From assembly GCA_937894795.1 (NCBI GenBank), contig CALCQV010000147.1, positions 1-6,511 of the forward strand: DNA of 6,511 nucleotides, given 5' to 3'. Below are positions 1 to 5,347 of the stretch, one piece after another. The translations under genes and the position numbers were made by a program. Under the pieces are notes generated by a model. It was given only the letters and a program-made list of their open reading frames with translations. It had not been told where the DNA came from and ran no database searches. Origin of the DNA: an uncultured Bacteroidales bacterium. Lineage in GTDB: Bacteria > Bacteroidota > Bacteroidia > Bacteroidales > Lentimicrobiaceae. Within the stretch, counting starts at the first letter, position 1. Every line of letters begins with the position of its first letter.

Positions 1-783
1 AATCAGTACTATCTATACTCGTTGGGTATGCTCAACGGGGAAGGAAAAGTAAAACCCGATATGCAGGATAAGTACCGTCAGATCAATAAGTACATTGAAA
101 TAGTTGATGGCATTATCAAGGATGTAAACCTGCCGGCCAAGGTATATGTTGCCGATATGGGATCAGGCAAGGGATACCTTACTTTTGCCATTTATGATTA
201 TTTGGCAACCCGGCTTCAGAAGGAGGTTGAAATGACCGGTGTAGAATTAAGAAAAGAACTGGTTGATAGCTGCAACAAGATATCACAGGATGTTGGCTAT
301 AATGGCCTGTCATTTAAGCAGGGGTCAATTGAAGCCGCTGAGATCCCTTCAGTTGATCTGCTGATAGCCTTGCATGCCTGCGACACGGCCACTGATGAAG
401 CAATTTACCGTGGTATAAAAGCCGGGGCACAGGTTATTCTTTGCTCACCCTGTTGCCATAAACAGGTGCGCAGGGTAATGGAAACCTCAGGCATTCTGTC
501 AGAGATAACTCAGTTTGGCATACTCGCAGAGCGTCAGGCTGAAATACTAACTGATACAATCAGGGCATTGATCCTGGAGGCGTATGGTTATAAAACAAAT
601 GTTGCCGAGTTTATAGCCACTGAACATACTCCCAAGAATCTTATCATCTCGGCTGTGAAGAAAAAATCAGGCAGTTCACCTGATAAACCCCTACCCGACC
701 CGGCAATTATGAAGAATATCAATGAACTTAAAGCACTTTTCCAGCTGAAATCACATTATCTTCAGGAGCTACTGGAAAAATAA
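1..783 (+). CDS. Class I SAM-dependent methyltransferase, METTL25/Methyltransf_32-like (5' partial)
   Basis: The reading frame is open to the first base of the window, so the start lies upstream; 260 residues and the TAA stop are visible. The TTG at 22 and ATG at 28 are probably internal, because the residues before them (YYLYSLG) continue smoothly into the family-like stretch GKVKPDMQDKYRQINKY. The Rossmann SAM-binding motif I is ADMGSGKGYLT (visible residues 51-61), followed by an acidic strand end in TGVELR. LHACDTATDEAI (124-135) and SPCCHKQVR (149-157) are signature blocks of the Methyltransf_32 family, which includes eukaryotic METTL25/RRNAD1 proteins. A cytoplasmic SAM-dependent methyl transfer is expected; the substrate is unknown, with RNA or protein as guesses only. 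The cysteine pair in SPCC resembles a conserved structural or catalytic element of that family. It is the only plus-strand gene and converges on the DUF5020 gene. The family call is fairly secure; the substrate is not. Confidence 0.85.
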   Translation, partial: NQYYLYSLGMLNGEGKVKPDMQDKYRQINKYIEIVDGIIKDVNLPAKVYVADMGSGKGYLTFAIYDYLATRLQKEVEMTGVELRKELVDSCNKISQDVGYNGLSFKQGSIEAAEIPSVDLLIALHACDTATDEAIYRGIKAGAQVILCSPCCHKQVRRVMETSGILSEITQFGILAERQAEILTDTIRALILEAYGYKTNVAEFIATEHTPKNLIISAVKKKSGSSPDKPLPDPAIMKNINELKALFQLKSHYLQELLEK

Positions 784-1126
784 TTCTACAGCTTCTCATA
801 ATGCCTGGATATAATTCTTCAACCATCTGAATAATAACGAATTATCCATTAACAGCTATAATTCACTTCATTGTAGTTGGAGTCAAATTATAGTTACCAA
901 AGAAATAAGCTTATAGTATTGATATTCAATAAACTAGCATCATTTTTTCTGTACAGAAAATATAAACTGGTATAAAGCGCCTTAAACGACTGAAATAAAG
1001 TTTATTATGGAGTTTTTCAGCCGACTTGGCCTCAGTAGAATCGCATAATTTAAACTGAACTGTACAATTCCCTTGACAAGCTATTTTACGGCAATATAAC
1101 TTGCCTTTTGTTGGCTTAACCTGTGG
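784..1126. other. Gene-free convergent intergenic region
   Basis: This AT-rich 343-bp stretch separates the stop codons of the methyltransferase gene (plus) and the DUF5020 gene (minus). I find no convincing open reading frame, tRNA or Bacteroidota-type promoter in it. It holds a perfect 16-bp palindrome at 945-960, listed separately, and a weak hairpin at 1090-1105 (GGCAA, 6-base loop, TTGCC). On the plus strand that hairpin is followed by TTTTG, so it could act as a poor terminator, but its 5-bp stem and its distance of about 300 bp from the methyltransferase stop make this unconvincing. Confidence 0.6.
945..960. repeat. Perfect 16-bp palindrome in the convergent gap
   Basis: TTTTCTGTACAGAAAA reads identically on both strands. 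After one mismatched pair outside it (944/961), two further pairs match (943/962 and 942/963). The symmetry has no central spacer, which suits a dimeric protein-binding site better than an RNA hairpin. As a hairpin the stem would be almost all A-T pairs and weak. It lies between two converging genes, where a promoter operator would be unexpected, so a role is not clear. Confidence 0.5.
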
Positions 1127-1834
1127 TTATTGGGCATAGGTCCATTTTACCCCTAATGTTGGATTAGCCTGAAATCCTTTTACCCCCGCAAAGTTGTTAC
1201 TAAGCTCAAGTTCACTGCCTAATGAAAAATTCCTGGTAAAGTTGTACCATAACTGGGGCTCAGTCATGAAAACATATTTGGTTTCAGAAATCAGGTTATC
1301 CATTGCAAACATATTATCTTCTCTCCAGAAGTCAGCAAAGCCTGAGAACGTCATTTTATTCTTCAGGAAGTTAAGATACCATACCCCTGTGATCTGGAAT
1401 GAGGCATCATGCTTGTTGCGGATATACTTATAGAGTAACTGGAGTGTTACTCCCTTTGTAAAGCTCTCATCGTTATATATGTATTCGGCACCAGCAAGCC
1501 AGGCATCTTCTATTTGTAGGGCTCCACCCATGGAATCCTGTTTCCATTGCAAAAAGCCTCCATTGTATTCAATGTGTGCAGCCAATGGCCCTTTCCAGAA
1601 ACTCAGACTACGGGCAATCTCCCAATAAGCTGAGCTTACTCCTTTTACATCACCGGCATTATAATCCATGTCAACGAATAGAAACGTGCTGCCAACCTTG
1701 TCAGCATTGAAATATTCAAATGTGGAAGTGGGGTAATTTCTATCTTTCCCAAAATCATAATGCAACTGCAGGTTTTGAGCTTTTACACCGAATAAGGAAG
1801 AGAATAGAATAATCAAAAACAGCACTCTTTTCAT
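1127..1834 (-). CDS. DUF5020 family outer-membrane protein (Tsx-like beta-barrel)
   Basis: This 235-residue protein starts with a classical signal peptide: KR, a hydrophobic core FLIILFSSLF, then VKA|Q, with cleavage likely after residue 19. The mature start LQLHYDFG, followed by a block ending in GSTFLFVDMDY (about 49-59), is the pattern I recognise for DUF5020. That family is common in Bacteroidota and distantly related to the nucleoside-specific channel Tsx. The rest alternates short amphipathic strands rich in Trp, Tyr and Phe (YWEIARSLSFW, HIEYNGGFLQW, LWYNFTRNFSLGSELELS), as expected for a small outer-membrane barrel ending in the strand GVKWTYA. The last residue is Gln rather than the more usual terminal aromatic. 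Its substrate is unknown, and nucleoside transport is only suggested by the Tsx relationship. The ATG at 1834 is chosen because the signal peptide begins there. A -7 box lies at 1875-1882 and the 22-bp repeat array begins immediately upstream of that. Confidence 0.85.
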   Translation of the reverse strand: MKRVLFLIILFSSLFGVKAQNLQLHYDFGKDRNYPTSTFEYFNADKVGSTFLFVDMDYNAGDVKGVSSAYWEIARSLSFWKGPLAAHIEYNGGFLQWKQDSMGGALQIEDAWLAGAEYIYNDESFTKGVTLQLLYKYIRNKHDASFQITGVWYLNFLKNKMTFSGFADFWREDNMFAMDNLISETKYVFMTEPQLWYNFTRNFSLGSELELSNNFAGVKGFQANPTLGVKWTYAQ

Positions 1835-1874
1835 GGGCTTGTACTAATAAATTGCTGATAATAATTTGAGAGCG

Positions 1875-1882
1875 CAAAAGTA
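1875..1882 (-). promoter_or_regulatory. Predicted Bacteroidota -7 box for the DUF5020 gene
   Basis: The minus strand reads TACTTTTG, an exact match to TAnnTTTG, the -7 element of the primary sigma factor of Bacteroidota. It would place the transcription start near 1868, giving a leader of about 35 nt before the ATG at 1834. With a spacer of exactly 19 bp the minus strand has TCTG at 1905-1902, one change from the -33 consensus TTTG. That tetramer lies inside the first 22-bp repeat unit, so the array may overlap the upstream promoter element. The -33 assignment is an inference. Confidence 0.6.
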
Positions 1883-1897
1883 CTCTTTTTTGGACAG

Positions 1898-2029
1898 CCA
1901 CCAGAGGTGGTTAAGTTATTCACCAGAGGCGGTTAAGTTATCCGTCAAAGGAGGTTAAGTTATCCACCAAAAGCGGTTAAGTTATCTACCAGAGGCGGTC
2001 ATGTTATCAACCAAAGGTGGGTAGGTTAT
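1898..2029. repeat. Six tandem 22-bp direct repeats
   Basis: The units are 1898-1919, 1920-1941, 1942-1963, 1964-1985, 1986-2007 and 2008-2029, all exactly 22 bp with no spacers or indels. The consensus is CCACCAGAGGYGG followed directly by TTAAGTTAT. The last five bases, GTTAT, and the GG at unit positions 12-13 are the same in all six. The outer unit next to the hypothetical gene (2008-2029) is the most diverged, with about five changes; the first two units have about one each. Unit 1 contains the inverted repeat CCACC-AGA-GGTGG, only partly kept in the others. The array ends 2 bp from the stop codon of the hypothetical gene and starts 15 bp upstream of the DUF5020 -7 box. It is not a CRISPR, because no unique spacers occur. 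From memory, the GGTGGTTAAGTT core resembles the multiple terminal repeats of IS21-family elements in Bacteroidota, but no transposase gene is present here. Confidence 0.92.
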
Positions 2030-2031
2030 AA

Positions 2032-2520
2032 TCAAACCTCGTCTTCAGTCAGCATTTTAAGCTCCTTCCCATAGTCGTAGCGCAAGTCCTCATGAAGTGA
2101 GGTGATTGCTTTTCCAATATTAAGAATACATCGGCTCCAGATAGCGTTAAGGGCTTTAATGCGGGTCAATGGGAGGTTTTTACTCTTCAATAAATTGCAA
2201 TAATGCAATAATAACTGCACCTCTGTTTCATCCTTTCCTGAGAACTTTATGGCTTTACGGGTATTACGCAAAACCCGTCTTATCAATTTCAATGAAATCC
2301 TTGCATTGGTGGATGATACAGTGCTAAGAGCTGTTTCCATTTCACTCTTTATCAGCTTTACATACTCTTGTTCATCCTTCGAATCAAAAAGCAGATAAGT
2401 CAGCAACTCTTTATTCTCCTTCCTGAACCTGGTCATCCTTAGTATAATAGCCTGCAACTCCTTGTTTGTCAGTGTTGACAGTTCATCCTTGATGATCTTC
2501 TGTGAGGCCACATTAATCAT
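2032..2520 (-). CDS. Hypothetical helical basic protein, coupled to the DUF3820 gene
   Basis: I do not recognise this 162-residue protein with confidence; it vaguely recalls the uncharacterised DUF6155-type proteins of Bacteroidota, from memory only. It has no signal peptide or membrane segment and looks almost entirely alpha-helical. An N-terminal block, KDELSTLTNKELQAIILRM (11-29), is followed by charged helices. A strongly basic stretch lies at about 78-93 (KLIRRVLRNTRKAIKF), and the C-terminus is acidic (TEDEV). The basic helix could bind nucleic acid or a partner, but nothing catalytic is visible. The ATG at 2520 is preferred over the TTG at 2526: it overlaps the TGA of the preceding DUF3820 gene as ATGA, the standard arrangement for translational coupling, and no Shine-Dalgarno sequence is seen. 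Both proteins are probably made from one transcript and may act together. The stop codon lies only 2 bp from the 22-bp repeat array. Confidence 0.75.
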   Translation of the reverse strand: MINVASQKIIKDELSTLTNKELQAIILRMTRFRKENKELLTYLLFDSKDEQEYVKLIKSEMETALSTVSSTNARISLKLIRRVLRNTRKAIKFSGKDETEVQLLLHYCNLLKSKNLPLTRIKALNAIWSRCILNIGKAITSLHEDLRYDYGKELKMLTEDEV

Positions 2521-2759
2521 GGACAATGTGTTGTTTTGTTAGTCCCCGCCTTAAGAGGTGTTAGTAAATACTCCAATCCGTTTAGCCTGATCTCGTAAAG
2601 TGTCTGAAGGTACTCTCCTAACTTTCCTTCGGGGAATCCCTTTCGCTGAAACCATTCAAGATAGCTAACAGGTAAATCACAGAGTATAACGCCCTTATAC
2701 TTGCCAAAGGGCATTCGCATTTGTACAATCTTTAACAGATAATCACTTTGAGGGAACAT
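2517..2759 (-). CDS. DUF3820 family small protein
   Basis: This 80-residue cytoplasmic protein carries the DUF3820 signature: MPFGKYKG (16-23), LCDLPVSYLEWF (26-37) and RKGFPEGKLGEYL (39-51), followed by YEIRLNGLEYLL. It covers essentially the whole length of that family, which is widespread and has no firmly established function; one Pfam description links it to quorum-sensing-regulated virulence factors. The ATG at 2759 is chosen over an in-frame TTG at 2783. The TTG falls inside a predicted -7 promoter box (2781-2788), and the ATG gives the usual family N-terminus with a leader of about 15 nt. It is the first gene of a two-gene operon, and its TGA overlaps the ATG of the next gene by 4 bp. 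The hydrophilic tail AGTNKTTHCP lies beyond the conserved domain. Confidence 0.85.
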   Translation of the reverse strand: MFPQSDYLLKIVQMRMPFGKYKGVILCDLPVSYLEWFQRKGFPEGKLGEYLQTLYEIRLNGLEYLLTPLKAGTNKTTHCP

Positions 2760-2780
2760 TATTGTCAACCGTTTTGTAAG

Positions 2781-2788
2781 CAAATATA
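2781..2788 (-). promoter_or_regulatory. Predicted Bacteroidota -7 box for the DUF3820 operon
   Basis: The minus strand reads TATATTTG, an exact match to TAnnTTTG. The start of transcription would fall near 2774, about 15 nt before the ATG at 2759, so the leader would be very short. No good TTTG -33 element is seen at the usual spacing. The box suggests this gene pair is transcribed on its own, although read-through from chrA, 136 bp upstream, is possible because no terminator is visible between them. Confidence 0.5.
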
Positions 2789-2857
2789 AGGATAATCATG
2801 ATTAACCGGCTTTCACCTGAGATAGCAATAATGGGCATATTAGACTGATCAGGAGAA

Positions 2858-2927
2858 TTTACAACAAGCTTAACAGGTATTATGATAAAGACAGTTTACA
2901 ACATACTTAACAGGTAACCTGATAAGG
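2858..2927. repeat. Imperfect 33-bp direct repeat duplicating the 3' end of chrA
   Basis: Copy A is 2858-2890 and copy B is 2895-2927, offset by 37 bp with a 4-bp gap (ACAG). By hand alignment 27 of 33 positions agree, including the shared core CTTAACAGGTA. Copy B covers the last codons of chrA (encoding LSGYLLSML and the stop). Copy A lies just downstream in the non-coding gap. This looks like an old, partly decayed tandem duplication of the chrA 3' end. Confidence 0.7.
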
Positions 2928-4095
2928 CACCACCTAAAACCACAAAGACACTGTTCACCTTCTTAAATAAGAAGAGTACGGCCACGGCTGCCACTGCAAT
3001 CAAGGCAGTACGCCAGTCGGTTATTGATTCTATGCCTAAGGTAATCCCAACAGCGGCTATAAGTGCAACGGAGGCTGCAATAACGCCGGTAAGAAAATCC
3101 ATAAAAACAGCAGAACTCTTCAAGCGATGGAAGAAACCGCTCAATAAGGCGATGAATAAAAAGGATGGAAGAAAAATACCGATGGTTGAGAAGAGGGCAC
3201 CCTGCCAGCCTTGAAGTATATAACCAATAAAGGTAACAGAGGAGAAAACAGGTCCCGGTGTCATTTGGCCAACCGCAATTGCATCAGTAAGCTGAGCCCG
3301 TGTGAGTATTCCGGTGGCCACCAGTTCAGTTTCCAGAAAAGCGAAAAGCACATAACCACTGCCATAAAGTATGGCACCGATTTTTAAAAATATAAAGAAC
3401 AAATGGCCAACGGATGCTGTAGTACCCGCATATCCGGTTATCAGAAGTGGGAGCATTTGAATCTTCCTGCCTTTTGATTTCCCTCTCATACCCCTGTCTT
3501 TATCAGCTGTTTTATGTTTGCCCTGACTATGACCAATGTTAGTTTCAATGTCTGATTTTCGACTAATGACTGTTCCACCGTTCATTAGCCTATAAATCAT
3601 ATAGCAGAATCCAGCGCCAAGCATAATCAGCAACTCATGCAAACCGGTAAAAGAGAGTATTAAGCTAATTAAGCCAATTATTAAAAGAGCTGCTGATTTG
3701 TATGTACTCCGGCCCAGTGGATAGACTGCTGAAAAGATAATGGCGATTATGGCAGGCTTGATACCAAGAAGGAACGGTTGCACAACTGGCAACTTGCCAA
3801 AGTTGACATATAATATGGCTAAACACAGAGTAATGAATACAGCAGGCAATATAAAGCTCAAGCCCGCAATCAGTAATCCACGCCGGTTACCTTTGACTTT
3901 ACCAATGTGGATGGCCATTTCAGTAGAATTAGGCCCCGGTATAAGGTTGGTAATCCCAACTAGGCTCAGGAACTCTTCATCAGTCATCCACTTCTTTCTA
4001 ACAACCACCTCATTCCGCATCATTGCTATATGAGCAGCCGGTCCTCCGAAACCAATAATACCCAATTTCAGAAACAAGTATGCCAGTTCCTTCAT
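2896..4095 (-). CDS. chrA: ChrA-type chromate/anion transporter, two CHR domains
   Basis: This 399-residue inner-membrane protein belongs to the CHR superfamily and has the long, two-domain form. The first CHR domain (about 4-170) has FGGPAAHIAMMRNE (16-29) and NLIPGPNSTEMAIHIG (50-65). The second (about 215-399) has the matching blocks GAILYGSGYVLFAFLETELV (240-259) and GQMTPGPVFSSVTFIGY (276-292). The paired PGP motifs and the many hydrophobic segments are diagnostic. Family members export chromate from the cytoplasm using the membrane potential, but many homologues in organisms not exposed to chromate have unknown substrates, so the specificity is uncertain. The domains are joined by a hydrophilic, strongly basic linker at about 172-213 (GKHKTADKDRGMRGKSKGRK), which seems long for the family. 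No chrB-like regulator is adjacent. The ATG at 4095 gives the usual short N-terminus before the first motif. A -7 box lies at 4140-4147, with a palindrome beside it. Confidence 0.9.
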   Translation of the reverse strand: MKELAYLFLKLGIIGFGGPAAHIAMMRNEVVVRKKWMTDEEFLSLVGITNLIPGPNSTEMAIHIGKVKGNRRGLLIAGLSFILPAVFITLCLAILYVNFGKLPVVQPFLLGIKPAIIAIIFSAVYPLGRSTYKSAALLIIGLISLILSFTGLHELLIMLGAGFCYMIYRLMNGGTVISRKSDIETNIGHSQGKHKTADKDRGMRGKSKGRKIQMLPLLITGYAGTTASVGHLFFIFLKIGAILYGSGYVLFAFLETELVATGILTRAQLTDAIAVGQMTPGPVFSSVTFIGYILQGWQGALFSTIGIFLPSFLFIALLSGFFHRLKSSAVFMDFLTGVIAASVALIAAVGITLGIESITDWRTALIAVAAVAVLFLFKKVNSVFVVLGGALSGYLLSML

Positions 4096-4139
4096 TTATA
4101 GGGTGGTTGAAGTGAATTAAAGCATTTATCAATCAATAT

Positions 4140-4147
4140 CAAAAGTA
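4140..4147 (-). promoter_or_regulatory. Predicted Bacteroidota -7 box for chrA
   Basis: The minus strand reads TACTTTTG, matching TAnnTTTG exactly and identical to the box of the DUF5020 gene. It predicts transcription starting near 4133 and a leader of about 38 nt before the chrA ATG. There is no clear TTTG at the -33 position, which would fall at the edge of the upstream terminator hairpin. Confidence 0.55.
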
Positions 4148-4152
4148 ACCAA

Positions 4153-4169
4153 TTAATTCATTGAATTAA
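4153..4169. promoter_or_regulatory. Palindrome next to the chrA -7 box, candidate operator
   Basis: TTAATTCA, one central base, then TGAATTAA forms a perfect inverted repeat of 8-bp arms. It occupies the spacer between the -7 box (4140-4147) and the expected -33 position, a typical place for a repressor to block polymerase. It also lies immediately after the terminator of the upstream gene, and its AT-rich sequence could instead simply be part of the terminator tail. Confidence 0.4.
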
Positions 4170-4194
4170 GAAGGCTGCCTAAGCGGCAGCCCTC
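4170..4194 (-). terminator. Intrinsic terminator of the lipoprotein gene
   Basis: On the minus strand GGCTGCC, the loop GCTTA and GGCAGCC form a 7-bp GC-rich stem. It extends to 10 bp with one G-U, one A-U and one G-C pair. It is followed by a short, interrupted T-rich tail (TTCTTAATT). It lies about 90 nt beyond the lipoprotein stop and just before the chrA promoter, so it separates the two transcription units. The weak T-tract lowers confidence. Confidence 0.65.
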
Positions 4195-4284
4195 TCACTT
4201 ATTAAACACTAATTATAAACACGCACTTCGTTAAGTATCTCAAGAGCAAAAATAGCAGTTCAAGCATTTCAGATTGAGCACGAC

Positions 4285-5163
4285 CTATTCACAGATCTCC
4301 GCATCAATATGCACTCCATAGAAGTTGGCAGCAGGCACAGTCACTGATTCAGCAGCCCCTACTGAATTAAAATGATGTTCAAATAATCCGGGTGACGGAT
4401 TACCGGATGGTGCAACAGCATAGCCCTGAATCTTTAGTGCTGCAAGAACATCATTAAATGCCCAATTCCCTGTAAGGTTAATTGTTATGGTAACTTCGCC
4501 ATTCACTACAGCTGAGAAATGGGCGGTTCCAATATTCATGGTCTTTCCGGCATATATGGTAACAGTGCTATTGGGGACATAAGGAGTATAGGTAGCCCAA
4601 TTGCCCTTTGGTGTGTAGCGTGGTCCAAAAGCCCATGCTGTTTCAGCTGAACAGGTTACCTCTTCACAAATATCTCTTAGTTTATAACAAATTGAAGCAT
4701 CAACATGTCCAACATGTACATGAATACCGCCAACGGTAAGTGTGGAGTTAAATTCAGCACAGGTTACCCAATCCAATGACAATGGAGTGGTCCAGCTCCA
4801 TTCAGTAACCGGGGCATTGGTGTAATTCAACACAACAGTTCCATTTATTCTCAGGTAGTTAAAGGTTGCACCATTTAACCTGTAGAGTCGGTAATAGACT
4901 GTGGTCTCATCATTGTAAACATCTAAAAACAGATTGTCAGGGTTTTGTGAATTCACACTTTGAGGAATAAAATAAGTTGCATCCCAGGTAACCTTGGTAT
5001 CCAACCAGGTAGGTACACATTCTTCACAAAGAATCTCTAAAGATTTTTGCTGATTTGTTGATGGCTGATCCTGTTTCAGGGATTCCTCCTTTTGACAAGA
5101 CGACAGCATTCCACCCGCCAGGAGCAGCGAGCTGAAAACAAGGAGAATGTTGATCTTTTTCAT
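4285..5163 (-). CDS. Secreted lipoprotein of unknown function, two cysteine-framed modules
   Basis: I do not recognise a named family for this 292-residue protein. It begins with a type II signal peptide: KK, a hydrophobic core, and the lipobox LSSC with the lipidated Cys at 23. It is followed by a hydrophilic QKEE segment and a tether to about residue 42. The mature part is rich in Thr, Asn, Trp and Tyr and looks beta-sandwich-like. Two modules can be seen. The first runs from CEEC (46-49) to VGHVDASIC (151-159); the second from CEEVTC (166-171) to YGVHIDAEIC (282-291). Both open with CEE and close with a His-x-Asp-Ala-x-Ile-Cys pattern, suggesting duplication and perhaps disulphides. The second module contains ETAWAFG and TIYAG, a pattern I associate, from memory, with uncharacterised Bacteroidota surface proteins. 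The protein probably sits on the outer membrane. The start has an A-rich leader (AAAAGAAAAG) before the ATG. It appears monocistronic, between two terminators. Confidence 0.75.
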   Translation of the reverse strand: MKKINILLVFSSLLLAGGMLSSCQKEESLKQDQPSTNQQKSLEILCEECVPTWLDTKVTWDATYFIPQSVNSQNPDNLFLDVYNDETTVYYRLYRLNGATFNYLRINGTVVLNYTNAPVTEWSWTTPLSLDWVTCAEFNSTLTVGGIHVHVGHVDASICYKLRDICEEVTCSAETAWAFGPRYTPKGNWATYTPYVPNSTVTIYAGKTMNIGTAHFSAVVNGEVTITINLTGNWAFNDVLAALKIQGYAVAPSGNPSPGLFEHHFNSVGAAESVTVPAANFYGVHIDAEICE

Positions 5164-5290
5164 TACTTTTCTTTTAAGTTAATTTGAGTTGTGAGTTTAT
5201 ATATTCCTAACACAGCTTTTTAACTAAGGTTTTACGGTTTGAAAATAATTTTGCGATTAATATATTACCATCGCGTTAACCTGATGCAAT

Positions 5291-5322
5291 AAAAAAGCTG
5301 CTTCATACAGGTATGAAGCAGC
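5291..5322 (-). terminator. Strong intrinsic terminator of the GAPDH-like gene
   Basis: Arms 5297-5308 (GCTGCTTCATAC) and 5311-5322 (GTATGAAGCAGC) are perfect 12-bp inverted repeats with only 2 bases between them, so the loop effectively opens to 4 bases. On the minus strand the stem is followed directly by TTTTTT, at 5296-5291. It begins 25 nt after the stop codon of the dehydrogenase gene. This is a textbook Rho-independent terminator acting on the minus strand. Confidence 0.9.
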
Positions 5323-5347
5323 CTCTCAAATAACCTATTCTATTGAT

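Noticed and set aside
1076..1081. TTGACA reading on the plus strand in the convergent gap (a sigma70-type -35 match)
   Set aside because: Bacteroidota do not use the E. coli -35/-10 consensus, no gene follows on that strand, and no TAnnTTTG is suitably placed.
1194..1433. Open frame of 79 codons on the plus strand
   Set aside because: It is antisense to the DUF5020 gene, which has a signal peptide, a promoter and family motifs.
1898..2029. CRISPR array
   Set aside because: The 22-bp units are directly adjacent with no unique spacers, and no cas genes are present.
2521..2526. TTG at 2526 as start of the hypothetical gene
   Set aside because: The ATG at 2520 gives an ATGA overlap with the preceding stop, a much more usual arrangement.
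3740..4033. Open frame of 97 codons on the plus strand
   Set aside because: It is antisense to the conserved first CHR domain of chrA and has no protein-like features of its own.
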